From positions 62,001 to 126,000 of the forward strand of contig CANRKK010000001.1 in NCBI GenBank assembly GCA_947631195.1: a DNA stretch of 64,000 nt, read 5' to 3'. The position numbers and the translations under genes were made by a program. A model generated the notes under the pieces. The model was not told where the DNA came from. It saw only the letters and a program-made list of their open reading frames with translations, and made no database searches. Each line of letters begins with the position of its first letter. The first letter of the stretch is position 1. Shown here one piece after another: positions 9,222 to 18,490 of this stretch. The stretch comes from an uncultured Clostridia bacterium. GTDB lineage: Bacteria > Bacillota > Clostridia > Christensenellales > Borkfalkiaceae.

Positions 9222-10127
9222 TTGGCAAGGCTTTTGATAATTTGCGGGGCTACGGCGTCGGGAAAAACGTCGCTTGCCGTGCAATGCGCGCAAAAATTGA
9301 ATACCGAGATAATTTCTGCCGATTCGCAACTCATATATAGGGGGCTGGATATAGGTACCGCAAAGCCAACGCTCTCCGAGCGCGGCGGAATTGTCCATCA
9401 TATGATAGACATAGTTGAACCGGACGAAGAATTCAGCGTGTTTGATTATGAGGAAAGGGCAACGCCGCTTATACTAAGACTTATATCCGAAGGCAAAACA
9501 CCCATAATTTGCGGCGGCACGGGTTTTTATATTAATTCGCTGCTGTTTGACTTTGCTTACGGCAACGCAGGCGCGGACAAAAATATAAGAGATAAATATA
9601 ACCGTTTGCTTGAAGAAAAAGGCAAAGAGTATTTATATGCGCTTTTGACGGAAGTGGACGTGGAAACGGCAAAAAAATTGCACGTCAACGACACCAAAAG
9701 AGTTATCCGCGCACTGGAAATTTATGAATTGAGCGGCATAAAAAAATCCGCGCAGCACGACGCGCTTATTCCAAAATACGAATATCTTGCAGTGGCTGTG
9801 AATTATCCGAGGGAGGAGCTGTATCGCCGCATAGACAGACGCGTGGACGAGATGTTTGAACGCGGGCTTGTTGAAGAAGTTAAAAATTTGTTGAATCGCG
9901 GAATTGGCGAAAATTGTCAATGTATGCAGGCGATTGGCTATAAAGAAGTGGTAAATTGCCTAAAAAGCGGCGATAATGAGAGTACTATGCGTGACATAAT
10001 CAAGTTAAATACCCGTCATTATGCAAAGAGGCAGATAACTTTTTTTAAAAAATTGCCGAACATTCAGTGGTTAGAGCCAGAATGCACAATGGCTGAAAGG
10101 ATAGTGGAGATGCTAAATGAACGCTAA
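9222..10127 (+). CDS. miaA: tRNA dimethylallyltransferase MiaA
   Basis: MiaA transfers a dimethylallyl group to A37 of tRNAs, giving i6A37, the substrate of MiaB. The P-loop GATASGKTS lies close to the N-terminus, followed by DSQLIYRGLDIGTAKP and the C-terminal RYAKRQ-type motif (HYAKRQITFFK). I chose the TTG at 9222 over the track start at 9135: it gives a normal 301-residue MiaA beginning MARLLIICGATASGKT and has AAAAGGA nine bases upstream. The track start would add 29 residues read from mutL in another frame. One copy of the dispersed 18-bp repeat lies in the C-terminal part and encodes STMRDI. Confidence 0.95.
   Translation: MARLLIICGATASGKTSLAVQCAQKLNTEIISADSQLIYRGLDIGTAKPTLSERGGIVHHMIDIVEPDEEFSVFDYEERATPLILRLISEGKTPIICGGTGFYINSLLFDFAYGNAGADKNIRDKYNRLLEEKGKEYLYALLTEVDVETAKKLHVNDTKRVIRALEIYELSGIKKSAQHDALIPKYEYLAVAVNYPREELYRRIDRRVDEMFERGLVEEVKNLLNRGIGENCQCMQAIGYKEVVNCLKSGDNESTMRDIIKLNTRHYAKRQITFFKKLPNIQWLEPECTMAERIVEMLNER
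9981..10000 (+). repeat. Dispersed repeat, copy 1 (inside miaA)
   Basis: AGTACTATGCGTGACATAAT contains the 18-bp core GTACTATGCGTGACATAA, found exactly three more times in the window (19933, 44020, 55548) and once in degenerate form (27762). Here it is in frame and encodes STMRDII without evident lengthening of MiaA. Confidence 0.9.
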
Positions 10128-11334
10128 AAACTTTATCAAAGAATGTGAAGTTAAATTAAAAGATAAATTTGAATATGTCGACGACGTCGCCTATTATAAT
10201 CAGGTAAAGGTTTTACAGGCGTTCGAAGAAAATAAGGTTGCGCTGCGGCATTTCAACGGCTCTACGGGCTACGGCTATGACGACGAGGGCAGAGACACTC
10301 TCGGAAAGCTGTATGCAAAATCTTTCGGGGCGGAAGCCGGAATAGCGTCGCCGCACCTTTTGTCGGGTACACACTCTCTTACGGTTGCACTTTTCGGACT
10401 TCTCCGTCCGGGAGACACACTTTTATGCGTAAGCGGCATGCCTTATGACACTATAAGAGGAGTAATTTTCGGTGAAAACAACGGATCCTTAAAAGATTTT
10501 GGCGTTAAATTCGAGTATTGCGAACTGAAAAACGATAAAATCGATTTTGATTCCGTAAAATCTAAATTAAATAATAATGTAAAGGTTGTGTATATCCAGC
10601 GTTCGCGCGGCTATGAGCTCAGGGACGCTTTTTCCTGCGAAGAAATAAGTGAAATCTGCAAGTTTGTCCGCTCCCTTGACTTTGAGGGCTGTATTTTTGT
10701 GGATAATTGCTACGGCGAATTTGTTGAAAAGCAGGAGCCGACGGAAGTCGGCGCGGATATAATTGTCGGTTCGCTCATAAAAAACGCGGGCGGCGGGCTT
10801 GCGCCCACGGGCGGCTATATATGCGGCAAGCAAAAATATATAGATTTGATCGGCAAAAGGCTCACCGCGCCTTCGATAGGGCTTGAAGTCGGTTCGTATG
10901 CGGGCGGCTATCAATATTTTTATCAGGGGCTGTTTATGGCTCCGCACACCGTGGCGCAGGCCCTCAAGTGTTCGTTGCTTATCGGCATGGCGATGGGGGA
11001 GCTCGGATATATAAATTACCCCGCAATCGATAAAATTCCGTACGACATTACAAGAGCAATTGAGTTTGACAGCGCGGAAAAGATGGTGAATTTCATCCGC
11101 GAGGTGCAGTACGCTTCGCCCGTGGACAGTTTTGTAACCTGCGAACCGTGGGATATGCCGGGCTATGACGATAAAATCATAATGGCGGCGGGCACGTTTG
11201 TTGCGGGGGCTTCGATCGAACTTTCGGCAGACGGTCCCGTAAAGCCGCCTTACATTGCATATTTTCAGGGCGGGCTCACTTACGAGCACGGCAAATACGC
11301 CTTGGAACGCATTTTAAACAAGATTGCCAAATAA
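10117..11334 (+). CDS. ynbB: PLP-dependent methionine gamma-lyase family protein (YnbB / aluminium resistance family)
   Basis: This belongs to the fold-type I PLP enzymes related to Cys/Met metabolism enzymes, annotated in Bacillota as YnbB or aluminium-resistance family; the true substrate is not established. Visible hallmarks are the glycine-rich segment SPHLLSGTHSL, the Asp-containing FVDNCYGEF strand and the probable PLP-lysine region GSLIKNAGGGLAPTGGY. The 405-residue length is typical. Its start overlaps miaA by 11 bases, so it is the last gene of the miaB operon, and a terminator follows. The miaA-ynbB adjacency is also seen in Bacillus; hfq, which often sits between them, is absent. 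Confidence 0.88.
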   Translation: MNAKNFIKECEVKLKDKFEYVDDVAYYNQVKVLQAFEENKVALRHFNGSTGYGYDDEGRDTLGKLYAKSFGAEAGIASPHLLSGTHSLTVALFGLLRPGDTLLCVSGMPYDTIRGVIFGENNGSLKDFGVKFEYCELKNDKIDFDSVKSKLNNNVKVVYIQRSRGYELRDAFSCEEISEICKFVRSLDFEGCIFVDNCYGEFVEKQEPTEVGADIIVGSLIKNAGGGLAPTGGYICGKQKYIDLIGKRLTAPSIGLEVGSYAGGYQYFYQGLFMAPHTVAQALKCSLLIGMAMGELGYINYPAIDKIPYDITRAIEFDSAEKMVNFIREVQYASPVDSFVTCEPWDMPGYDDKIIMAAGTFVAGASIELSADGPVKPPYIAYFQGGLTYEHGKYALERILNKIAK

Positions 11335-11356
11335 TTTATTATTAAAAAACCAAAAG

Positions 11357-11390
11357 TCGGGCGCAAAAAATTTTGCGTCCGCTTTATATA
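11357..11390 (+). terminator. Intrinsic terminator of the miaB-ynbB operon
   Basis: GGGCGCAAAA pairs with TTTTGCGTCC (one G-T wobble) and a T-rich tract follows 23 bases after the ynbB stop. Confidence 0.75.
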
Positions 11391-11418
11391 TTTTGGATAT
11401 ATAAATTCAAGCCAATTC

Positions 11419-11447
11419 TTGACAATTTTTCTGTCGTGTGGTATATT
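11419..11447 (+). promoter_or_regulatory. Strong sigma-A promoter for the structured RNA / LRR lipoprotein
   Basis: A consensus TTGACA, a spacer of exactly 17 bases and TATATT. Transcription would begin near 11453, where the folded RNA starts. Confidence 0.8.
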
Positions 11448-11452
11448 TTAGC

Positions 11453-11640
11453 TACCACATTTTCAATACAAATCGTAGAGCAGTTTTGCTCTGTGCATAT
11501 TGTCAGCCAAAATACACAATATGGCATTGTGTATCTCTTTTGATATTAAAAATTTCGGCTGACGAATATTGTATTGAAGGTGTGGTAACCGTAAGAGATA
11601 CCGTGCGGTGTGCTCTTTCGGGAGCACACCTTATTTTTTT
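11453..11640 (+). ncRNA. Structured untranslated RNA with intrinsic terminator (unrecognised family)
   Basis: Three nested or adjacent stems are visible. A 19-bp closing helix joins 11453-11471 to 11569-11587 (17 Watson-Crick pairs plus two G-T). Inside it are a 6-bp hairpin (AGAGCA/TGCTCT, 11477-11492) and a longer arm closed by GTCAGCC/GGCTGAC (11502-11508 with 11557-11563), capped by ATACACAAT/ATTGTGTAT. A separate 9-bp hairpin (11607-11630) followed by TTATTTTTTT is a good terminator. It may be a free small RNA of about 185 nt or a leader that attenuates the lipoprotein gene starting 20 bases later. It does not match TPP, cobalamin, lysine, purine, c-di-GMP, T-box, SRP or tmRNA signatures that I know. 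6S RNA is similar in length, but its symmetric central bubble is not seen. Confidence 0.65.
11607..11640 (+). terminator. Terminator or attenuator ahead of the LRR lipoprotein gene
   Basis: GGTGTGCTC pairs with GAGCACACC across a TTTCGG loop, followed by a run of T. The bases GTGCGGT at its foot can pair instead with ACCGCAC just after the T-run, which gives an alternative fold. Confidence 0.8.
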
Positions 11641-11660
11641 ACCGCACAAAAGGAGATACC

Positions 11661-14600
11661 ATGAAGAAAAAGCTGTTAATTTTGTTGTTGACTGTGGTTG
11701 CCGCCCTGTGCTGCGCGTTGTGTTTAGCTGCGTGCGATGATAAGCCTGCTGCAAATTCGGGCAACGGCGGCACGCAGACAGAGCAAGGTGGAAACGGTGG
11801 AAACCAATCCGAACACACTCATACTTACGGTGATTATGTTGGCATTACGCCCGCAACCTGTTCGGCAACGGGTTTAAAGGGGCATTATCAGTGTGAAACA
11901 TGCGGAGAATATTTTAATATGTTTAAGCAGCCGGTTAACTATTATGATTTGGTAATCAAAATTGATCCTAATGCTCATGAGTTGGGCGAATGGGTAGATG
12001 AAGTGCCTGCAACCTGTTCGACGACAGGAACAAAAGGTTACCAACAATGTGATTACTGCCATAACAAGTTTGACATCAATGGTAAACAAATAGACGATTT
12101 GACTATTGATATTAACCCTTCAGCGCATAAATTTGGGGGATGGACACCCGACGTGCCTGCAACCTGTTCGACGACAGGAACAAAAGGTTACCAACAATGT
12201 GATTATTGCCATAACAAGTTTGACACCAATGGTAAACAAATAGACGATTTGACTATTGATGTTAACCCATCGGCGCATAAATGGAATGTTGGCGTTACAA
12301 CAAAAGAACCAACCTGCACAGAGCAAGGCACAAAATTGTTTACTTGCGTACATAATGAAAATCACACAAAAACCGAGCAAATTGAAATTGATACTACCAA
12401 GCACGATATGCGGGGAGTTCCTGAAAAATCTCCTACTTGCACTGAAGATGGTTATACGGCATATCAACAATGCTCAAGATGTGGTTATAAAGATGGATAT
12501 GTAAAACTTGTAGCCTCGGGACACCAATTTAATGAAGCCGTGTCAAAAAAGACTTGCCTTCAAAAAAAGGCTTATATAAATTATGCTTGCACAAAATGTA
12601 CACACCAAGAACAAAAGGAAATAGAAGATATTTCGGCTACATTTCGCGCCGAAGATAAACATTATGCAAATGGAGTATTGCAAGAGATTACCGTTTATGC
12701 CTTTGCCGAAGGTGGCTATGGGGATTTGGAATACAAAAAAGAGGCGTTCAAAACGTCTGAAGATAAGAAGCCTTTGCATGTTCTTGAATTCAGTAATGCT
12801 AACGGTATAATATTAACCGATAAAAATATTGGTTTAAGTGAATATATTATACAGTTTACTATCAAAGATAAATATGGTAATTGTACAGTTTATAAATTTT
12901 CAGTAGGTGACAATAAAGTTATATCCACCGAGATACCTGAGGCTCACGAGTGGAATGAGGGGGTGCAGACCCTGGCTCCTACCTGTACTACTCAAGGTAC
13001 AATGGAATACACTTGCGTGTATGACGAGGGGCACAAAAAGACTGAATTGATAGCTATAGACGAAAATGCCCATACATACGGACCACTTATTCAAGAAAAG
13101 CAACCGACTTGCACAGATACAGGTATACAGGCACATTATCACTGCGCCTGCGGTAAGTATTTTGACGAGGAATATCAAGAAACTACGTTTAGAAACTTGG
13201 AAATTGCCATAGATCCCGATGCACATAATTTCAACGGCGGAGAGAACTGCACTATTTGCAACGTCGCCTCGAATTATACAAGGGGATTAGAATATGTATA
13301 TACATCCTATTTGAAAGGTTATGTAGTAAGCGGAATAGGTACTGCTACCGATGAAACTGAAATAGTTATTCCATGCTCATATATGGGCGAACCGGTAACC
13401 TCTATAGCCACTAACGCATTTGGCACTCGCCCTAATCTTAAGGCAATTACTATTCCGGATAGTGTGACAAATATCGGTGGAAATGCGTTTAGTGGCTGTA
13501 CAAATATCAAAACGGCAACCATTCCTGCAATGGCAATTAGTTATATCCCTAAAAACAATCTGCAAGTAGTTATTATTACAAGCGGAACATCTTTAGGCAA
13601 TTATGCATTTCAAAATTGCACAAGCCTTACAAATATAACCATACCCGACAGCGTTACTTCTATCGGCGATAGTGCGTTTGATGGTTGCACAAGCCTTACA
13701 AATATAACCATACCCGACAGCGTTATTTCTATAGGCAGTAGGGCGTTCTATTCTTGCACAAGCCTTGAAAGCGTGAATTTCGGAAATGATAACAAGCTTG
13801 AATCTATCGGTAGTTATGCGTTTTATGAATGTACAAGCCTCACAAGCATAACTATACCCGATAGTATTGTTTCTATCAACGATGGCGTGTTCAGTAATTG
13901 TGCAAGCCTTAAAACCATAAATATACCTGATAGTATTGTTTTTATTGGCGGTGCGTTCTTTGGTTGCAAAGGGCTAGTTAAAGTTTACATAACGGATATT
14001 AAGTCTTGGTGCAATATTGAGTTTGACAGTTATAATTCTAACCCTTTGTATTATGCGCACAATCTTTATTTAAACGATAATCTTGTAAACGAAATTACTG
14101 TCGATATGTTGCAAGGAGTAACTGAAATTAAAGACTATGCGTTTTATGAATGTACAAGCCTCACAAGCATAACTATACCCGACGGCGTTATTTCTATAGG
14201 CAAATATGCGTTCCAAGAGTGTTCAAACCTTAGTGAAACAACTATTCCGGACAGTGTTACTTCTATCGGATATTGGGCATTTAGCCAGTGTTATAAGCTA
14301 TTTAAAACCGAAAACAATGTAAAATATGTAGATAAGTGGGTGGTAGAATGCGATGAATATAGTTCTGCAATAGCAGCATCTATAAAGTCAGGGACCAAGG
14401 GCATTGCAGATTATGCGTTTGAAGATTGTACAAAGTTGGAAAGTGTAACTATACCCGAAAGTGTTATTTATATTGGACAATTTGCATTTAAAAATTGTCC
14501 AAGTCTTAAGGGTGTGACAATTGAGGGCGACGCAAAAAATTGGCAAATGTCAAAAACGAGCGATATGGCGGATGCTACGCCAGTGGACTTATCAAATGCT

Positions 14601-14672
14601 ATCGGCAACGTCGAATATTTCACTTTTGATTATGTTGAATATTATTGGAAGCGAGATGATGCAAATGAGTAA
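11661..14672 (+). CDS. Surface lipoprotein with Cys-pair repeats and BspA-type leucine-rich repeats
   Basis: Predicted cell-surface protein, probably for adhesion or binding of host or environmental ligands; that role is inferred from BspA-like families. I start it at the ATG preceded by AAAGGAG, dropping 17 track residues. A lipoprotein signal peptide ends in the lipobox LAAC with Cys25. Residues about 50-520 hold seven loosely repeated units of the form PTCxxxGxxxxxCxxC, two nearly identical at DNA level. Residues about 545-965 hold repeated LRR_5 units of the type TSITIPDSVTSIGDSAFxGC. There is no sortase motif, so anchoring should be by the lipid alone. Its AT-richer, repetitive DNA differs from neighbouring genes, and expression probably depends on the structured leader. 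Confidence 0.88.
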   Translation: MKKKLLILLLTVVAALCCALCLAACDDKPAANSGNGGTQTEQGGNGGNQSEHTHTYGDYVGITPATCSATGLKGHYQCETCGEYFNMFKQPVNYYDLVIKIDPNAHELGEWVDEVPATCSTTGTKGYQQCDYCHNKFDINGKQIDDLTIDINPSAHKFGGWTPDVPATCSTTGTKGYQQCDYCHNKFDTNGKQIDDLTIDVNPSAHKWNVGVTTKEPTCTEQGTKLFTCVHNENHTKTEQIEIDTTKHDMRGVPEKSPTCTEDGYTAYQQCSRCGYKDGYVKLVASGHQFNEAVSKKTCLQKKAYINYACTKCTHQEQKEIEDISATFRAEDKHYANGVLQEITVYAFAEGGYGDLEYKKEAFKTSEDKKPLHVLEFSNANGIILTDKNIGLSEYIIQFTIKDKYGNCTVYKFSVGDNKVISTEIPEAHEWNEGVQTLAPTCTTQGTMEYTCVYDEGHKKTELIAIDENAHTYGPLIQEKQPTCTDTGIQAHYHCACGKYFDEEYQETTFRNLEIAIDPDAHNFNGGENCTICNVASNYTRGLEYVYTSYLKGYVVSGIGTATDETEIVIPCSYMGEPVTSIATNAFGTRPNLKAITIPDSVTNIGGNAFSGCTNIKTATIPAMAISYIPKNNLQVVIITSGTSLGNYAFQNCTSLTNITIPDSVTSIGDSAFDGCTSLTNITIPDSVISIGSRAFYSCTSLESVNFGNDNKLESIGSYAFYECTSLTSITIPDSIVSINDGVFSNCASLKTINIPDSIVFIGGAFFGCKGLVKVYITDIKSWCNIEFDSYNSNPLYYAHNLYLNDNLVNEITVDMLQGVTEIKDYAFYECTSLTSITIPDGVISIGKYAFQECSNLSETTIPDSVTSIGYWAFSQCYKLFKTENNVKYVDKWVVECDEYSSAIAASIKSGTKGIADYAFEDCTKLESVTIPESVIYIGQFAFKNCPSLKGVTIEGDAKNWQMSKTSDMADATPVDLSNAIGNVEYFTFDYVEYYWKRDDANE
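12003..12282 (+). repeat. Tandem duplication with 150-bp period inside the LRR lipoprotein gene
   Basis: The stretch from 12003 recurs from 12153 with only a few substitutions over about 130 bases, an in-frame 50-codon unit encoding PATCSTTGTKGYQQCDYC. The low divergence indicates recent duplication or gene conversion. Confidence 0.9.
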
Positions 14673-15336
14673 TGAAATTATTGAATGTAATAGTAGCTGT
14701 AATGCAATATGCAGTAACAATGCACAACCAAAGTTTCCCATTAAAACTGTTGCGGATAATAAAGATAAAGGTATTACATATCAAGTTTATATTAAACGAT
14801 TTAACAAAGCTAAAGAATCCGGGTTTTACCTTGAATGTATTTGGATTCTATATGCGATGATTGAGGACAGGCTTTCTTCTTTCCTTTACCACATAGGTTT
14901 TATATCTGCGGATAAACGAACTGTTATTCAAAAAGAGGAAATTAAAGCAGATGTTCGTGAGATTTTCGAAATGAAACCAAATGAAAGCAATTACAAATTA
15001 AATAATATAAGTGGGAAAATCGGGCGTATTAAAAAACTATTGGCATGGTGCAAGGAGAAGCATGAAAAATTGTCTGACTATCAAAATACTCTTGTTAAAG
15101 TTATGTAGCCCGTTGTGAATTCTGGCGAGTTTAATGACACTTTGAATTATTTGGAAACGGAGTGGTGCGATAAACGCAATCAGCTGACCCATGCATTATT
15201 TAATAAAAATCCGGACGCTGTTTTAGCTGAACTATGCCCATTGATTGAACAGGGGTACAATGCGGCTCGGCAGTTAGATACGGTTGTTAAACAAATCAAA
15301 AAGCAAAATATTCGCTCAAAATTTAAAATTCAATAA
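14659..15336 (+). pseudogene. HEPN-like protein interrupted by an in-frame TAG
   Basis: Two track ORFs (ending 15108 and starting 15115) are in the same frame, separated only by a TAG at 15106-15108, and read together as one protein of about 225 residues. The N-terminal part (FYLECIWILYAMIEDRLSSF) is helical and typical of HEPN-fold proteins. The C-terminal part has RNQLTH, the R-x4-H motif of HEPN ribonucleases and nucleotidyl-transfer toxins, and lies after the TAG. Truncation at the TAG would therefore remove the presumed active site. TAG is an ordinary stop elsewhere here (it ends the recombinase gene), so code reassignment is unlikely. The start overlaps the LRR gene end, with GGAAG seven bases ahead of ATG 14659; ATG 14656 is also possible. 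Nonsense mutation is the simplest reading. Confidence 0.65.
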
Positions 15337-15364
15337 TAATGCTAAAGATTAGATTTATGACAAT

Positions 15365-15402
15365 AACGCCCCCGAAGCGATTGAGCTTCGGGGGCGTTTA
15401 AA
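15365..15402. terminator. Bidirectional terminator between the HEPN-like gene and groEL
   Basis: A perfect 14-bp stem (AACGCCCCCGAAGC/GCTTCGGGGGCGTT) with a 6-base loop lies between convergent genes. The plus-strand side continues TTTAAATTTT; the minus-strand side is less T-rich. Confidence 0.8.
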
Positions 15403-15418
15403 TTTTGTTTATCTTTTA

Positions 15419-17062
<1,644 letters not shown>

Positions 17063-17068
17063 TTATAA

Positions 17069-17353
17069 TTACTCGACTATCGCCAGTATATCGCTCTGGC
17101 GGATTATCGTATATTCTTTATCGTCAAGTTTGACTTCGGTGCCGCTGTATTTGGCAAGCAGCACTTTGTCGCCAACTTTAACCTGCATTTTTACTTCCTT
17201 GCCGTCTACAATTCCTCCGGGACCGACGGCTACAACTACGCATGTAGCGGGTTTTTCCTGAGAGGCGGCAGTAAGATAGAGTCCGCTCTTAGTCTTTTCT
17301 TCGGCTTTGAGCCCTTCTACAACCACTTTATCGAACAATGGTTTAATAGACAT
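17069..17353 (-). CDS. groS: Co-chaperonin GroES
   Basis: GroES caps the GroEL ring. The 94-residue protein begins MSIKPLFDKVVVEGLKAEEKTKSGLYL and includes the mobile loop and the VGDKVLLAKYSGTEVKLDDKEY strand expected of the family. A strong GGAGGA ribosome binding site lies ahead of the ATG. It is the first gene of the groESL operon. No CIRCE inverted repeat (TTAGCACTC-N9-GAGTGCTAA) is visible upstream, so HrcA control is not supported by this sequence. Confidence 0.98.
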   Translation of the reverse strand: MSIKPLFDKVVVEGLKAEEKTKSGLYLTAASQEKPATCVVVAVGPGGIVDGKEVKMQVKVGDKVLLAKYSGTEVKLDDKEYTIIRQSDILAIVE

Positions 17354-17389
17354 TATAAAATCCTCCGAACAATCATTTTAGTCACAAAT

Positions 17390-17418
17390 ATTTTATAAAC
17401 AGTATTATTTTAAGTCAA
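17390..17418 (-). promoter_or_regulatory. groESL promoter
   Basis: On the minus strand TTGACT, 17 bases and TAAAAT precede groES by about 36 bases. No CIRCE or CtsR-type operator overlaps it. Confidence 0.65.
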
Positions 17419-17490
17419 ACATTATAATATAAAAAATTGATTTTTTTTGATATTCGTGTTAGAATGAGTTAAGGTAAAAGGGGAATTATT

Positions 17491-17943
17491 ATGGATAAGT
17501 GGGATAAAAGGTTTATGGAAATGGCCGAACAAATCGGTAACTGGTCGAGCTGTTTTCAGGAGAACAGGCACGTGGGCGCCGTAATAGTAAAAAACAAGCG
17601 GATTATAGCCACGGGCTACAACGGCGCGCCGCAGGGGATTAAGAGCTGCATAGACAAGCAGGAGTGCCTGAGAAAAAAACTTGACATTGAAAGCGGGACG
17701 AGGCACGAACTTTGCTACGGCGTGCACGCCGAGCAAAACGCTATAATACAGGCTGCGCGGGTAGGATGCAGCGTTGAGGGTTGCACGCTCTATTGCACCC
17801 ATCAGCCCTGCGTGATTTGCGCAAAAATTATTATTAATTCGGGAATTTTGAGAGTTGTATATAAGGAAGGATACCCGGACGACTTTTCGGTGAAACTCTT
17901 TGAAGAAGCGGGCGTTATTCTTCAAAAATACGGCGATTTATAA
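17491..17943 (+). CDS. dCMP deaminase family protein
   Basis: Zinc-dependent deaminase that converts dCMP to dUMP for thymidylate synthesis; in Bacillus the relative ComEB is also linked to competence. The catalytic HAEQNAI (His ligand and proton-shuttling Glu) and the QPCVICAK zinc cysteines are present, with YNGAPQGIKSC upstream as in the family. At 150 residues it is slightly short but complete. It is divergent from groES and begins an operon with the cyclophilin and purB. AAAGGGGA precedes the ATG. Confidence 0.92.
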   Translation: MDKWDKRFMEMAEQIGNWSSCFQENRHVGAVIVKNKRIIATGYNGAPQGIKSCIDKQECLRKKLDIESGTRHELCYGVHAEQNAIIQAARVGCSVEGCTLYCTHQPCVICAKIIINSGILRVVYKEGYPDDFSVKLFEEAGVILQKYGDL

Positions 17944-17954
17944 GGAGGAAATGT

Positions 17955-18476
17955 ATGCAAAACCCCGTTGTTACCATTGAAATGGAGAGCGGAAAGATAA
18001 TCAAGGCCGAGTTATATCCCGACAAGGCTCCCAACACGGTAAATAATTTTATCGATTTGGCCCAAAGCGGCTTTTACGACGGAACTATTTTTCACAGAGT
18101 AATCGCGGGCTTTATGATCCAAGGCGGAGATCCTGCGGGAGTGGGCACTGGCGGACCCGGATATACGATTAAGGGGGAGTTTGCGCTAAACGGCTTTAAG
18201 CAAAACGACTTGAAGCATACGCGCGGCGTGCTCTCAATGGCAAGGGCAATGCACCCCAATTCGGCAGGCTCGCAGTTTTTTATAATGCACCAAAACGCGG
18301 CGCACCTCGACGGGCAATATGCTGCTTTCGGCAAGGTGATCGAGGGGATAGAGGTGGTTGACGAGATTGCCTCGGTAAAGACCGATTGGAATGACAAACC
18401 CAAGATACCTCAGGTTATAAAAAAGATTTGCGTGGAAACCTTCGGCGTGGAGTATCCCAAACCTGTAAAATTTTAA
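17955..18476 (+). CDS. Peptidyl-prolyl cis-trans isomerase, cyclophilin type
   Basis: Accelerates proline isomerisation during folding. The cyclophilin core is intact: FHRVIAGFMIQGGDP with catalytic Arg, SMARAMHPNSAGSQFFIM and the HLDGQYAAFGKVIEG segment. There is no signal peptide, so it should be cytoplasmic (PpiB-like). The 173-residue length is typical. AAGGAGG lies at the right distance, 11 bases after the deaminase stop. Confidence 0.95.
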   Translation: MQNPVVTIEMESGKIIKAELYPDKAPNTVNNFIDLAQSGFYDGTIFHRVIAGFMIQGGDPAGVGTGGPGYTIKGEFALNGFKQNDLKHTRGVLSMARAMHPNSAGSQFFIMHQNAAHLDGQYAAFGKVIEGIEVVDEIASVKTDWNDKPKIPQVIKKICVETFGVEYPKPVKF

Positions 18477-18490
18477 AAATCGGAGTAAAT

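Noticed and set aside
11453-11640. 6S RNA
   Set aside because: The length fits, but the closing helix leaves a strongly asymmetric interior with a 5' hairpin and only about five unpaired bases on the 3' side, unlike the open-promoter mimic of 6S RNA. It remains a possibility for a covariance search to settle.
15106-15108. Genome-wide reassignment of TAG (for example to pyrrolysine)
   Set aside because: The tyrosine recombinase gene ends in TAG at the expected length, so TAG functions as a stop here.
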